A stretch of DNA of 64,000 nucleotides from Alisma plantago-aquatica (lineage: Eukaryota > Streptophyta > Magnoliopsida > Alismatales > Alismataceae): contig OY856414.1 in NCBI GenBank assembly GCA_963693085.1, positions 264,067,001 through 264,131,000 of the forward strand, written 5' to 3'. The position numbers were made by a program, and so were the translations under genes. A model generated the notes under the pieces. That model was not told the DNA's origin. It saw nothing but the letters and a program-made list of their open reading frames with translations, and did not search any database. Positions 34,210 to 47,289 of the stretch are shown here, piece by piece (the stretch's first letter is position 1; each line of letters begins with the position of its first letter).

Positions 34210-35032
34210 TGTAATGTGCCAACTCTTGAGGCCTCAAATAAAATAATGTTAAAAGGGATGATTGGACTACACATATCAACAAGGTGCACCACCTTTCTAG
34301 GGAGCCCATCACTAATAACTCAATGGTTAAGCATGATCACCCCAAAACAATACTAGGATGGGTGACCAATCGACAAGTTAATCTCGACTTGTGTGTGGAT
34401 GCGGACAAAGTTCATAGTTAAGGCTAGTGGTGGCATGTGGGGCCTATAATCAATCCTACAACTCCACTTGAGTCTTGGGTGGTGGGCCCAAGTGTTACAA
34501 ATGGTATCAGAGCCAAAACATGTCCAACAGGTGCCCACATGGACATGTGACATGCTAGTCTTGAGCTGTACAATCCAGGCATGTTGGAAAGGGTTGTCCA
34601 TTTTGATGCAACTACCCTTGTGCTGCAACCAGTGATCTCGAGTTGGGTGTCTATTGGCCATTATGGGTCTACAAGGAAATGGGGTGATATTATGATGCCT
34701 TACAGTTAAGCCTTGATGAGGACGTCAAGAGTCTAAGTGGGGGAGGTTGTAACGTACCAGGGCTTGAGGCTTCAAATAAAATATTCTTAAACGGAATAAT
34801 TGGACTACCCATATCACCTAGGTGTACCTCCATTTCAGGGAGCCCATCACTAAGAACTTTGTGATTAAGTGAGCTCATCCCAGATAAGTACTAGGATGGA
34901 CCAGTTGAGAAGTTGATCCCAACTTGTGCATGAGTAAGGATAAAGTGCACAGTTAATGCTAGTGGTGGTATGTGGGTCATTCGTCATTCGAAAACTCAAT
35001 TTGATCCTTGGGCAGTGGGCCCAAATGTTACA
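34210..35032 (+). mobile_element. Cassandra-type TRIM element with 5S rRNA-like LTRs
   Basis: 823 bp. LTR 34210-34499 (290 bp, TGTAATG...GTTACA), PBS TGGTATCAGAGCC at 34502-34514, about 250 bp without coding capacity, a purine tract AAGTGGGGGAGG (about 34735-34746) and LTR 34748-35032 (285 bp, TGTAACG...GTTACA). Both LTRs contain a sense-oriented 5S rRNA-like stretch (about 34299-34392 and 34839-34930); the first has the exact box-C-type string TACTAGGATGGGTGACC at 34351-34367. Flanking pentamers CTATT (34205-34209) and CAATT (35033-35037) are a likely TSD with one change. 5S-bearing LTRs are diagnostic of Cassandra. Non-autonomous; inserted in the copia integrase region. Confidence 0.9.
34299..34392 (+). 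promoter_or_regulatory. 5S rRNA-derived Pol III internal promoter region in Cassandra LTR 1
   Basis: Matches the 5S order: CCCATCA, a box-A-like GGTTAAGCATG, then TACTAGGATGGGTGACC (box C). The second LTR keeps TACTAGGATGG but is more decayed. This is not a 5S gene: its 5' and 3' parts are divergent. Confidence 0.8.
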
Positions 35033-37462
35033 CAATTGAACTAAAATGAACCCTCATATCAATATGTATGCATTCCAGTATTTCATATGTCCTCTCACTA
35101 CTTCTAGTAAAATAAATGTTTTCCATCTTTTTGAACAAATATGATTCACGTCTTATATATTAAGAATCAAATGACCATCAATTCATATACAGCTTAGAAT
35201 TGTGTATGACATATGTATGGACCGAGTGGAAATGATAAAGGTAATATATGTTTTAGTCATGTAGTTAACATGTTTGGTATTTACATGTTCTTAGGATCCA
35301 ATATCCTAAGACATTGGGAAATTCCATTTAGGTAGTCAACCAAGAAAATGGAACAAAAAATGTTATATTTTTGAATGATGAACTCTTTCTTGTCCAAACA
35401 AGAATTCAATAGCATTATAGTAATAAAAAATTTATAATTCTATTACAATCCCCAATGTGTAGACATCAAATGTGTTTCCCTATAGTATTAACAATAATTA
35501 TTGCTGAACTTGTCACTTTTGGTCACACATATTCCTTCTATAAGGATCTATTGAACTTATTGTCTTATATTCATTTAAAACTCTCATGTTGTATTGAATA
35601 CAAATGCTTATGAAGTAGTTTATTTTACCTCAATAATATAACTACCTGAGATGGATATCTCTATCTCTTGTACCTATCACTTCCTCTAGGTAACATGGGT
35701 AACATCCAATATCCAACATTGATGAGTTTCCTATATTCTCACAATTTCTATTATCCTCTTTTCAAAAGTATTGTTCTATATATAAGGATCGAATGGGGGT
35801 GGGCTCATGAGTAAAACATCCAATGTCTCATTTTGACCTTTAAAATATAGTATAGGTATAAATTGTAAGTGTTGTTCTTAGTTGTCCATAATAACCATGA
35901 GACATGCCCACAATTATCTAACCACATCATTCATAATGATCGACTATACAATATTTGCAATATTTTCACATTCAAGTCCATGGTGAACTTTTAGCCAAGG
36001 GAAGTCACATGCTCTCTAGGTCCTTTATGTACTCAATTTGTTTGAGTATATAAGGATCTAATGGGGGTGGGTACATGAGTAAAACATGTTCCATTACCTT
36101 GAGCTCACTCTAGCTTGAGAACACTTCTAAAGTTCATGTACTAGTCAATAAAACTTGTCTTATCAAGCATGTATTCTCAAGGTCTAATCTCAATGACAAG
36201 TGTTTCATGTTCTATTTCAAAAATATTACATAAATTTAAACTTTGGATTTAAAAACTTTATAATTTAATTATTCCCTTTTAATTAAACATTAAAAACCAC
36301 TATTCTATTTGAATTAATAGACCTCATTGTTAATTCCTAAATGTACAATCAATAACTTTCTTATGGGCCAAAGTCCATTGAATCATGAGTCAACTTTGGT
36401 TGAATACTCACAACTCAATTATTTAGGTAGGAAACTTTTTCCAATTGCATCACATGCAACCCTTGGATGGATGGGGAACAACATTTGTTGAATTCCATCA
36501 TATGGAACACCCATCGAAATGCCTCTTGGTACTTAATCCTATTCAGGTTACCTAGTTAAGACCATCCCACTGTTGATATCGATAAAATTATGAACCCTAC
36601 TTTGGCAGACCCACACATTTGACTAACACCTAATCCATATGGAAAATGCATCTTTCTTGGGAGAGCCCACATAAATCAATCAAGGCCTTGATGTGTATCA
36701 CATGTTGGAAAACATTTTAAGCTTAATAATTGATAATATGCATAAACATATCCAATCACTACATATGTGTATATTATATAGCATATATATAAAGTATAAA
36801 CAACAACCAAAAGTGATAAAGATAAAAATGTGATGACTTTGGCCTCATAGCACAATCTTTCCAAGATAATGAAAGGATCGAGGTCACCTAAGGTTCCCTA
36901 CATAATATACATAAATAAAAGACCATAAACTTATAATTCTTGGATTCTGCAATCACGAGAGGCCACCATGGACGATCCATCATCATTGATACTTGTCCTA
37001 CATTCATCCTTCTTCATGTACACCATTATGTATATCACATATGCTATACATCCTAAACGATTGCATCATATGTAAGAGAAACCTCAAATTACACTCGAGG
37101 GGAACAAGATGGGAAGCCATATACATTGAATTATTAGAGAAGGTATGGCGTGCATGCCATATTGAGAATTACAAATACTCAATCATAGGAAATGAAAGCA
37201 ATCACTTTCAGAGTTTGGCCATAATCATGCATCAAACACCAAACAATTTTTTTGAGGCATCACGTTGGATTTGCATATACATACATATATATTATTCATA
37301 TAATATGATCATGGTGATGTTAATCAGGATATTCCCATTAAATAAATTTGCACATCAATCAATTTCATCGTATGAAATATTCATGTACTCTTTTCTAATG
37401 AAAAATAATCGATATGTAATAAAAAATGTCACAAATAGCATCAGAAGTAGATATGATATCAT
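35033..37462 (-). other. Decayed copia 5' internal region, no domain recognised
   Basis: Lies between copia integrase and the 5' LTR, where gag and protease should be. I could not recognise either. It holds a 41-bp direct repeat (35779-35819 and 36047-36087, about three differences, with AATGGGGGTGGG). The 205-codon plus-strand frame at 36993-37610 shows no domain and overlaps the LTR, so it is not called. Confidence 0.5.
37450..37461 (-). promoter_or_regulatory. Decayed PBS of the copia element
   Basis: Minus strand TGATATCATATC, one base after the LTR end CCTAACA. Resembles TGGTATCAGAGC with a good TG.TATCA core. It supports the LTR boundary at 37463. Confidence 0.5.
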
Positions 37463-38194
37463 TGTTAGGTTCTCGAGAGAAGAAAATGTAACAAACCAAT
37501 GTTTCCCCAAGAATCCTTGTAGCATGATCTGTCTAATACTAACAAAAGTAGATCAAGATTTACACATTTATACCTTATCAGGGAAGATGTTTCAAGTATT
37601 CAACTTGTAACGCTCAATGTAGATCACAACCCTTCAATCAATGTTATTTCTAATCTCACTAGATCAAAATCAGAACTCATTTTTGGTGTCTCTATCACTC
37701 TAAAACTCGTCTCGAGATGTGTGTAGAAAACTAATTTTTTGTGGTGGATCACACAAATCGATAGTTTACCTTCAATGTTGGATCATCTGGTTTTGTCAGT
37801 CATTGTAATAAACTTGAAGGTCTAATTCCAAGGTTTCTTCTGGCAGATCACACTATTCTTCCTTGGAAACTAATGGCACAAACTTTGATTCCACTGTGGA
37901 TACCTTCTCCTCAATTTGTACATCGACAATGAAGCTTCTATTGTGAACCAATTTGTTGTCCGAGCTCATCTCCATCATATCCATGCAAGTGAACTTGAAG
38001 ATAGAGGCTTACAATCGCTAGTCTCCTCCCTCTATTTCACGTTCTCTCTCTCTTAGTTGATCTTATGGTTTCTCAAACCTAGGCGGAAACAATTTGTAAA
38101 TGAGATGTGAAGACTGGAGAAGGTAGGGTTTCCAAAACCCTAATATGATCAAGTTGGGAACTCTCTCACAGAACAAGGAATCCACCATGCACTG
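37463..38194 (-). mobile_element. Part of the copia 5' LTR
   Basis: Aligns by eye with 4086-4690 through shared strings such as CATGATCTGTCTAAT, CTCACTA.ATCAAA and AAACCCTAATATGA. Interrupted at 38195 by a Tekay-like LTR end. The remainder is not in the window. Confidence 0.65.
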
Positions 38195-40701
38195 TGTTAC
38201 ACCCCGATCTCACAATTACAACTAATCATGAGATTAGGGTATAAATTGAGGATTTAACGTAATACAAAAATCACCCTTAACTTTTTCTTCCTTTTCAAAC
38301 TCTTTCTTTTCTCGCATTGAACCACATAAACTAACTTTACAATAGAATTAAACTTTCATTTCTCTAATATAATCTCAACATTTAATGATACACATCCATA
38401 CATTCATTATGTTTCTCACACTTCCATGTACATACAACATGACAATCATTTGCATTCTCTCCTATTAAGAAAACAAACATACAAAACATCATTTACAACT
38501 CTCTCTCAGATCTATACAAGGACCTAGAGTGACAAGGACCGACTGAACTTAACTATACTCAAACTTAACTCTTGTGGTAGATCTACTCTGATGCAATGAT
38601 ATCTTCTTCAATTCTATGTGATTTCCCTAAAACATTTGAGTAGAGTGGTGAGCCTCCTCGCTCAGTGAATGAGTACTTCAAAGAAATAGTCTAAAGCACT
38701 GATATAATTAAAGATATACTTTTGAGCTATTGATATCAATTATAACAATAGAAAGTTTTAGAGAGTCTAATAATTGACAATCATAAATATGATAGGATAC
38801 TCTAAATATCTACAAGAGTGAATCAACATATGAAATGCTAGATTGACCATAAAAAGAACTAATAATTTAGAAACATACAAAGAATAATTGAATAATTGTA
38901 CACACTTGTTTGACCTCTCAATTATTTTATTATGCCCTGATCATATGCAGTGTACTCTACATATGAAGACTCGTAGTGCACTACAATCACACCATACAAG
39001 ACTTAGTGGACACACCCGGGAAATGCTAAGTCTGACTACTCTCCTGGTCTGCAACAGGGAAATGGCTCTCTGGCCTAAATTGGACTCCTCCTCTAACCTG
39101 AGCATACAGGCGGAGAGTCAAGCCACCTCTTGGCTTTTCTGTACTCTAGTGCCACCAGGACTTCTGGTTGATGTTGGACACTGCAAACTATAATTTAAGG
39201 AGACTTCCACTAGGTCTTTGTCCCCCGTTCCACCTGATAGCATGTTCCGACCCCCATATACTAGACGCTGCCAGGGTTAGGTCGTTTCACCCCTAAGGCA
39301 TAGACCTCACATAGGGGTTCTACGGTGTTCAGGTCTCCTAAATCTATTATTTTATTATTCCAAGAAATCTCTTTCTATGATGTTGCTTCTACTTATTTGA
39401 AGTTATAATACAACATGTATATCATTCTAAACTTGGCAGAGCAATATATTCAAAACACTATAATATATACTGAGTAATCAACATACTATACATGCAGGCA
39501 GACTAAAATTCTTAAATAAACAGATTTCATGTCCACTTGGCACATACACACTAGAATCATGCATATCAACCCAAATCTTGAGTTTTGCATCTCATAACTC
39601 AATTAAGAGTTAATTACTTATCATGACAAGAATTATTAATAATAAATGAGAACATTAATATCACAATACTTTATTCATTGAACACCCTACCCTTCGGGTT
39701 TCATTTAATCACCACAAATGCTATAAAGAAAGGTGAAATACATCTATCATGTACTTTTCAAATCTTTAAAACACATGATACATGGGATCTCAATCTCTTA
39801 TCACATTACTGGGAATTCTCATCCCTTCACATCATTATCATGATTACTGGATTTGGATATTCAAACCCTTAGATCATCACATAGCATTGTTACGTCTGTA
39901 ATAGGTAACCATTACCTCTAGGTCCTTAGACCAAGGTATTCATTTCACTAGTTGTACAAGTATTCTCATGGCTCACAAGGCCATCAAACATCTTGTCACC
40001 TATCACTAGGCAACGACTTATTCACATGGCTCCCATAAAGATTTCATGCGACATAAACATTCATTGAATAAAGACTACTATCAACAAATCATATCAAATC
40101 AATATATGTATGAAACCTTGGAACTGAGTTGAATTTGGGTTTCCATGCCATTCACTAGGATATCATGCATCAATAATAACATTGAATAAATAATGTCTAT
40201 CATGTCATGGAAATATCTTCAAATGGATTTCACAATATCTATTTGCAAGTATCCAACTTTCCTTGTATCTAGGGTTTCATCCTCTTTATTGAGATATCAA
40301 ACAAATACTATTCACTTTGAACAAAATCTAAGATAGTATCTGACATATATGTACTATGAATTTAGATAAACAATCATTCATAACCAAGGGGATCTAGATA
40401 AATAATTTTCTCTATTTACTTATACAACAAATTTCAGTCATAGAAAAATTCCCTATATTTCAGTTTACTCTTATAACCTTTGCGAATACTTAGGGAATTC
40501 TCATTAGGATGTATTGTACACATTTATAATATGATTTTATCATCTAAACTTCATCCAAACAGAGGAAGAATCCATTTTATATCATTTTGCAACAACTTAG
40601 AACAAATAGACAATTTAGGGTTTGTAGTCACATACTAGCAATTAAAGATTATGGATGAATTAACCAATTTTCGTGCAATATACCATTTAAAGGAAGTTCC
40701 C
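38195..40701 (-). mobile_element. Diverged Tekay-like LTR remnant, minus orientation
   Basis: Starts on the plus strand TGTTACACCCCGATC, the complement of a typical Tekay/Del LTR end. It shares scattered landmarks with other LTRs here: a GGACCT..AG.GTACA-like string, CTCACAAGGCC near 39980, and a string near 39840 resembling 46450. It contains a GC-richer patch (about 38930-39330) and no coding frame. The element at 40702 interrupts it. Confidence 0.5.
40697..40701. repeat. Target-site duplication TTCCC, left copy
   Basis: TTCCC directly before 40702; the partner TTCCC is at 52843-52847 directly after the other LTR. Confidence 0.8.
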
Positions 40702-41564
40702 TGTAATGACCGCCACCAAACCAACAACCAAATCATTACAAAAAAATGTGGAATAATTATAAGAAGCGGATTAACAAAAATCACTAAAAATTAAAACCAT
40801 TTTTGCAAAGAGATCCATTTCTAGGAAAACTCTTTAAGGAATAACCAAAACCTGATATTCACATTGATCATATATTGTACATACATTGTACCATTTCTTC
40901 TCAAGGACAACATATAACAGTTGCTTTCTCAAAAGATATACTTAAAGCAACATCAAACCTCGAGGCATACAAGCCAAAATATCATATTGTTCATAAAACC
41001 AACACATACTAAATCCAAGGACCTGAGAGTACAGAGACAACACATAGGACTTCTATCTACAAGACACGACAGCCAATACACTCAACTTGAGCTGTCAATG
41101 TTGTCCCTGTTGCTGTTGTTCTTTCTCTGCAGTATGGTCTCAATCCCCCTCGTGCACATCCACCTAAAAAAATGTGGATCCCACGGGGTGAGACAATTAT
41201 CCCAGCGAGAGATATAACTCTCCGCCAACAATGTTATTATCATAGTTAAATAGTATTAAACTGAGTAGAGGATAAGTAGTTTAGAACATTCTCATCTTTT
41301 AAAGCATTGCAACTATCTATGATAGAGCAGTAAATCATCTATTCACTTTATAAGGAATATGAAGAACATATATATCATTTATCCGTCATACTATATCAAC
41401 ATCTCAATCTTATCCTATTATACTCATTATCATGATATGTCATCCATGAATCATTCTCATTTCTATCTATTGACCTAAGCCAATCTGTTAGCCAGATATT
41501 GAATTGTACCAGTCATGTAAGTATACATCATCATATTCTGTCCATGTATTAGACTATGCCAATC

Positions 41565-42390
41565 CTGTGCAGCTATTCCAGGTATTGGGTTATTACCAAT
41601 GTTGTGCAACTATTCCAAGTATTGGACTATGCCAATCATGTGCAACTATTCCAGGTATTGAACTGTTCCAATCCTATGCAATTATTCTAGGCATTGGGTT
41701 ATTACCAATCCTGTGCAATTATTCCAGGTATTGGGTTATGACCAATCCTGTGCAATTATTCCAGGTATTGGGTTATGACCAATCATGTGCAATTATTCCA
41801 GGCATTGGGTTATGACCAATCCTATGACATTATTCCAGGCTTTGGGTTATTAGCAATCCTATGCAATTATTCTAAGTATTGGGTTATGACCAATCCTGTG
41901 ACATTATTCCAAGTATTGGGTTATGACCAATCTAGTGCAATTAATTTCAAGTATTGGGTTATGACCAATCCTGTGCAATTATTCCAGGTATTGGGTTATG
42001 ACCAATCCTGTGACATTATTCCAGGCATTGGGTTATGACCAATCCTGTGCAATTATTCTAGGCATTGGATTATGACCAATCCTATGCAATTATTCCAGGT
42101 ATTGGGTTATGACCAATCATGTGCAATTATTCCAGTTATTAGGTTATGAACAATCCTGTGCAATTATTCCAGGTATTGGGTTATGACCAATCTTGTTCAA
42201 TTATTCCAAGTATTGGGTTATGACCAATACTGTGCAATTATTCCAAGTATTAGGTGATGACCAATCCTATGCAATTATTCCAGGTATTGGGTTATGACCA
42301 ATCCTGTACAATTATTCTAGGTATTGGGTTATGAGCAATCCTGTGCATCTATTCTAGGTATTGGACTATGCCAATCTTGTGCATCTCATC
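41565..42390. repeat. 37-bp minisatellite in the LTR
   Basis: More than 20 units of the form TATTGGGTTATGACCAATCC then TGTGCAATTATTCCAGG. Its complement shares CAGGATTGGT and CCAATACCTGG with the 48-bp unit of the tandem family, so both derive from one ancestral repeat. Second copy: 49240-50070. Confidence 0.88.
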
Positions 42391-42654
42391 ACTGAATACC
42401 ACATCACCTTTACTAGGCATTACCTTGGCCAAGCCATCATACTTATTCACGTCCTTTATATAATACAAGTATACCTCTTATCTCTTTTAAGCATATTCAA
42501 AACAATATAGCCCTTATTTGGCTATAAGCATAAAGCATGCATGATCAAGATTTCATTATTATTATTGTATCCATTTATTATTATTATTATTATGTTACTA
42601 AGTTTCCATTTCCTAGTTTATTTTGAACATTATCATTTCTTACATGGGACTTTT

Positions 42655-42835
42655 ATAAACATCTTGTTACCTCTCACTAGGCAACAACTATTCTCATGGC
42701 TCACAAGGCCCATTAAACATATTGTTACCTTTAACTAGGCAACAACTAATCACATGGCTCACAAGGCCCATTAAACATCTTGTTACCTCTCACTAGGTAA
42801 CAACTAACCACATGGCTCACAAGGCCCATATCTAT
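42655..42835. repeat. About 59-bp tandem repeat, three copies
   Basis: Units contain TTACCTCTCACTAGGCAACA and CATGGCTCACAAGGCCCATT, the complement of the 57-bp repeat at 12234. Second copy: 50340-50525. Confidence 0.8.
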
Positions 42836-42924
42836 CAAAATGAATTATACCCTTTATGTCTTAAAGTATCATTTGACATAACATACTACATGTATCACTC
42901 AATCAAGTGTATTGGATTGAGGTG

Positions 42925-43390
42925 CTTCCACCATATCGGGCAAAGAGGTGTTCACTTTCTTACCATATCACTTTATAGGTGTGTGTGTGTGCTTCACACC
43001 ATATTGGGCAAAGAGGTGTGTGCTTGCTCCACACCATATCGGGCAGAGAGGTGTATGTGTTCTTCACACTATATCGGGCAAAGATGTGTGTGCTTGCTTA
43101 CCATATAACTTTAGAGGTGTGTGTGTTCTTCACACCATATCGGGAAAAGAGGTGTGTGCTTGCTTACCATAACACTTTAGAGGTGTGTGTGTGCTTCACA
43201 CCATACCGTGCAAAGAGGTGTGTCCTTGCTGACCATATCATTTTAGAGGTGTGTGTGTGCTTCACACCATATCGGGCAAAGAGGTGTGTGCTTGCTCCAC
43301 ACCATATCGAGCAGAGAGGTGTTTGCTTGACCTCATATCGTTCAATAGGTGTATACTACACCACCATATCGTGCAAGAAAGTATAAAATC
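42925..43390. repeat. About 34-bp array with CCATATCGGGCAAAGAGGTGTG
   Basis: At least a dozen units alternating between ACCATATCGGGCAAAGAGGTG and ACCATATCACTTTAGAGGTG forms, joined by GTGTG- or CTTGCT-containing spacers. Second copy: 50610-51120. It has no counterpart by sequence in the tandem family. Confidence 0.82.
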
Positions 43391-43914
43391 ATATCCATAT
43401 CATTTTAGTGAAGTAGGTGCATCACCATATCGGGTTAGAGGTTCCTGCTTGTGTGCTTGAACCCGATATCACTTTATATGGTGATACCATCTTCTTCAAT
43501 CTCTATACCTTTGTTATAACTATTATAGTTCATGGAAACAGGTCTAAGAAACTACTAGAACTCATAATGTCATAAATATATCAGAAAATTTTGGAATTAA
43601 AAGTAGTTCATTAAGTATAGCAATTTAGGTGATGAATAATAACATGGTTGAGTTCAAGTTATATAACCCACCTTAAGAAAAACTTCAAAGCTCCAATATC
43701 CAAAGCTCCACATTCCTAATATTTAACATGACTTATCAAAAGTCCAAGGCTCGTTCACAACTCCTTCATATACAAGGAATCACCATGGATAAGCAAATGG
43801 TGAAGAAGAAAAGAAAGGAAGCTCATAACCCTAAAATCATGCTTCAATCCAAGGTTGAAGATGATCATGGCCTCCCCTTAGGGTTAAATATTGAGCTCCT
43901 TCTTGATCCTTAGC

Positions 43915-44145
43915 ACCCTTGCACGATACCTCACTACCATTGCACGATATGAAATCACTTTTGTCTGATATCCCCCTCACTTGTGATCAAAACACTTCAC
44001 TATGGCCGATATCACCTCACTAGGCCGATATCACCCTACTTGGTCGATATGATCTTGCTATGGATGATACCCAAGGCCCTATGAACGATACCACTTCACT
44101 CCTGCATGATAAAAGGACCCTATGCACGATATCTAAGAGCAAGGA
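43915..44145. repeat. Degenerate GATATC-rich cluster
   Basis: Irregular 15-30 bp repeats containing CCGATATCAC, GCACGATA and CACTATGG. Second copy: 51655-51880. Confidence 0.6.
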
Positions 44146-45107
44146 GGTGGTAGGATTCGAAAAAGTTCACTATGGGGTGAAAGAAGGGGTATATATACTT
44201 GTTGTTCATGAAGAAGTGTGAAAATGATGTGTCATAAATTTGAGCTACTAGGTGCCACGTGTCCATGCATGGGTGACACATGTCCATGCATGAATTAACA
44301 TTTATCTTGACATGAAAAACATTTGAGGATAATCGAGGGATGAATTTTCTTTCATTACTTATCCCTTTGAATAAAATATATCAACTAAATCACCACTTTA
44401 TTCACAACCCGATACAACTTTTCTAAGGAAGTTGTAAACCGATAAACTTCACCTCCTTGAGGTTCTTTGCACTTCTTGGCCTTTTACAAGAGTCTACAAA
44501 CCGATATGAGGCTCCTCCTATGGATCCTTGGCCGATAGTCACTCATATATAAGCTTTTCAACTTGATACAACTCAAGTTAAGGTTTCATATTCAACCCCT
44601 TTTTTTGTCATTTCATCACCAAGATTACCATCACTCATAATTGATTTAAAAATGGTGTATCCTTCTTTATCTCTCCTCTAAATGATACATAGAGAAAGTA
44701 GGAACATTCTAGAGGTGGTAATTTGCATATCAACCCCACATTTTGGGTAAATAACAATTTGTACCAAAATTGGTGCACAAGGTACTAATATTATTCAAAC
44801 ATGTTCAAACTTGGAATTTAGGCTTTCCACAAGCCACCACTTAGCATAATTCTCTCTCTTATGATGCTAAAACACTTAAGGAATTTTCAACACGTGAAAA
44901 TTTGCAATATATCCCCTCACCTTGGGTAAATTGCACTTTGGTCCAAAACAAAGGAACATTGCTCAAACAACATTCAATCAGGACCAAACTTGGAACATAA
45001 GTGTGTCACATGATAAAGAAACACCTTAGAGGATTATTCAATTTTAAAGCAAATTACTTAGCCAAAACAAACAGGGTTACCTCATAACCCAGGTCAGGGT
45101 CATTACA

Positions 45108-47270
45108 AGTTATAAACCCCTAACAAGGATTTCATCCCCGAAATCCCAGGTAAAGGGAGAAAAATATTATTTATTCATCATATCATCAAGTATTCACATG
45201 ACATCTTAATGTCATGGATATGCCATAGAACTTTGATCAACACAAAGTTCTTTTACATAGGGTTATCATAGAATCTGTCATACAATACACATACTCCACT
45301 GTCCTTTTCATTATTGACTGTAGAGACAACTCTGTGTCTGGTAACAATTTTATTAGTCGGAGAATCATTATACATACCTTATTTAACTCAGGTGTCAAAC
45401 CTCACTGATTTGTCACCTTTTCAACTTACATCTTTATGTAATAAGATCCTTGATCTTGGGAGTTTTTCCATACCCCTTAGTTTGTCATTTCTCTTTCAAG
45501 TAATGACCAGAGTTGTGTTCTGTCACCCACTTGGGATTACAAGTCTTATCATGCATCTGCTGTGCCACTCAAATCTGTTGACACAACACTAAACTCTCTT
45601 ATGACTTGTATCAACTATCCCTTTAGCTATTTATTTTTATTCTCATAAGGAGAGGCTATTTATTAAAGAAGAACTATTTCAAAGGTATCTCTAGATGTGA
45701 TGTATAAGCTTCCTCAATAAATATAGATAGAGATATTCTAAGGAATTATTTTTAGCTTGATAAGCTTCTCCCAAAATGATTCCACAATTGTTCCTTCAAT
45801 CCATTCATCCTTGCTGAAGTCATGTTTATGCGGGGCATAAACCCCTAACATGTGGTGTCCATAGTATATAACTAGACTATTCTCAAATTTGGCCTCTTCT
45901 AGGTAACCAAACATTACTCCTTGTCAGGAATCATGTTCTCATATTCTCATATCATTGAAAGTTCTTGGATACTAGGATTCTTTACCTTGGTATCCATTAT
46001 ATGTGCCAACAACACATCACATCATCATCATTTCCATCCTCTATTATTGTTACCAAAACTAAACATATAATAGGACCTTTCTTTCATCTCGAGTCGGTAC
46101 TTAACACATATGCTTTGTCTTGGAACTAAAAATCCAGGAGAAGTTGATACTTTTCAAAGTATCATTCTATAGATTACTTCTAATACCTGTACATCAAGTG
46201 TCATAAGACTTACTTGATTGTCATGTTTCCAAAAGGAAAGAACACAAGGAAACCTAGTCCTTTTTATTGCCCCATTATTATCCAAGTTTGTTTATTAAAG
46301 AAAAGGGGTTCTCATCTTTCTGGAGTATTGCATGAACTCTCAATCGTTCATGTGTCATTCAATTTTGTTTCCTCTTAGGTTCCTTGCCTTCAACATAGGA
46401 ATTATAGAGATGATTACATGTCACCACCTCTCAGTGTTATCATCATCATGATTACTAGATCTGGGTATTCAAACCCTTAGTTCATCACTGAACATTGTTA
46501 CCTCTCATCAGGTAACTGTTACCTCAAGATCCTCAGACCAAGGTATTCATTATACTAAACATCTTATTTTGTTTATAAGTTGATCTATGATTAACTCATA
46601 TTTCTCCATATATCAATTTTGATGTGCTAGAAATATCCATGCCACATATTTGACTTCATTATGCTCTTTAGATTGTCTCAAAATGACTACTTGACCAGAG
46701 TAATCAGAAAGATAGCAATCTAGGAGTATCATACTTACCTTATCTTCAATAGATCAATACCTGGCCAGGGTATTCAAGAATTGAAATTAGGTAGTATGCA
46801 TTTGTTTTATATTATGTTTCTTACTCTTATCATCTCTTTTGATTTTACTACTTAGTATCTCTAACTTTCTCTTAGTGTTCCTTTTATATATCTTCCCTCT
46901 CTACATGAAGAGAGAAATTTCAAAACATACAAGGGAATATTGGACTAAATATAAGTTCTCATCCTTCTTATCTCTTCCTCATGTCCTCATAGGATTAATT
47001 AAAGGAAGCTCAACAACAACTACCTTTCTTATAATTAGTAGGCAGAGAGTAGAAAAGGAAAGATGATTCATAATTTAAAAAAAATCAATCTTGACATGTT
47101 ACCTTTTACGAGTTATATAATGTCTTATCTAACCCAATACATGGAGTCAGTTGTCATCTGCTACTGCCTTTGTTCTCTACTACCAGAAGTAGATGGACCA
47201 AACTATAACACTTGTCTTCATCCTCGGCCTTCTACTTCACTAAACTGGGGTCCTTGTGGGTTTTGCAGAT
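45108..47270 (-). other. Non-coding 3' internal region with PPT, minus-strand element
   Basis: No pol motif found. Its minus-strand end reads GGGGATGAAATCC ... TAGGGGTTTATAACT before the LTR start at 45107. The 113-codon plus-strand frame at 47063-47404 is antisense to gag and not supported. Confidence 0.6.
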
Positions 47271-47289
47271 TATGCCTTGACTACTGGGT

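Larger units (their letters stand above)
4086..38194 (-). mobile_element. Old Ty1/copia element, minus strand, broken by nested insertions
   Basis: Pieces in minus-strand order: 5' LTR part (38194-37463), decayed iMet-type PBS (37461-37450), unrecognised leader/gag region, integrase core (34170-33690), integrase end and RT start (33683-33260), then after a long insertion RT end and RNase H (6588-5870), PPT (5870-5858) and 3' LTR (5857-4086). Two diverged LTR segments (around 4086-4690 and 37463-38190) share order and wording, including stretches near 4490-4560 and 38030-38100. The rest of the 5' LTR is displaced by the insertion at 38195 and not seen in the window. Every coding part has several stops. 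This is the host of the other insertions and so the oldest layer. Confidence 0.75.
40702..45107 (-). mobile_element. 3' LTR of the minus-strand gag-only element
   Basis: Carries four arrays, plus-strand coordinates: 37-bp units (about 41565-42390), ~59-bp units (42655-42835), ~34-bp CCATATCGGGCAAAGAGGTG units (42925-43390) and a GATATCAC-type cluster (43915-44145). Small Cys/Val-rich frames in the 34-bp array are repeat by-products. Confidence 0.85.

Noticed and set aside
34299..34392. A genuine 5S rRNA gene
   Set aside because: Only the central promoter-like part matches; it lies inside paired LTRs with a PBS and PPT.
36993..37610. 205-codon plus-strand frame
   Set aside because: No domain, AT-driven composition, overlaps copia leader and LTR on the opposite strand.
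41565..42390. CRISPR-like regular repeats
   Set aside because: Direct tandem repeats without unique spacers, in a plant LTR.
42812..43460. Cys/Val-rich frames in the LTR (also 50596-51206)
   Set aside because: By-products of the 34-bp CCATATCGGGC array.
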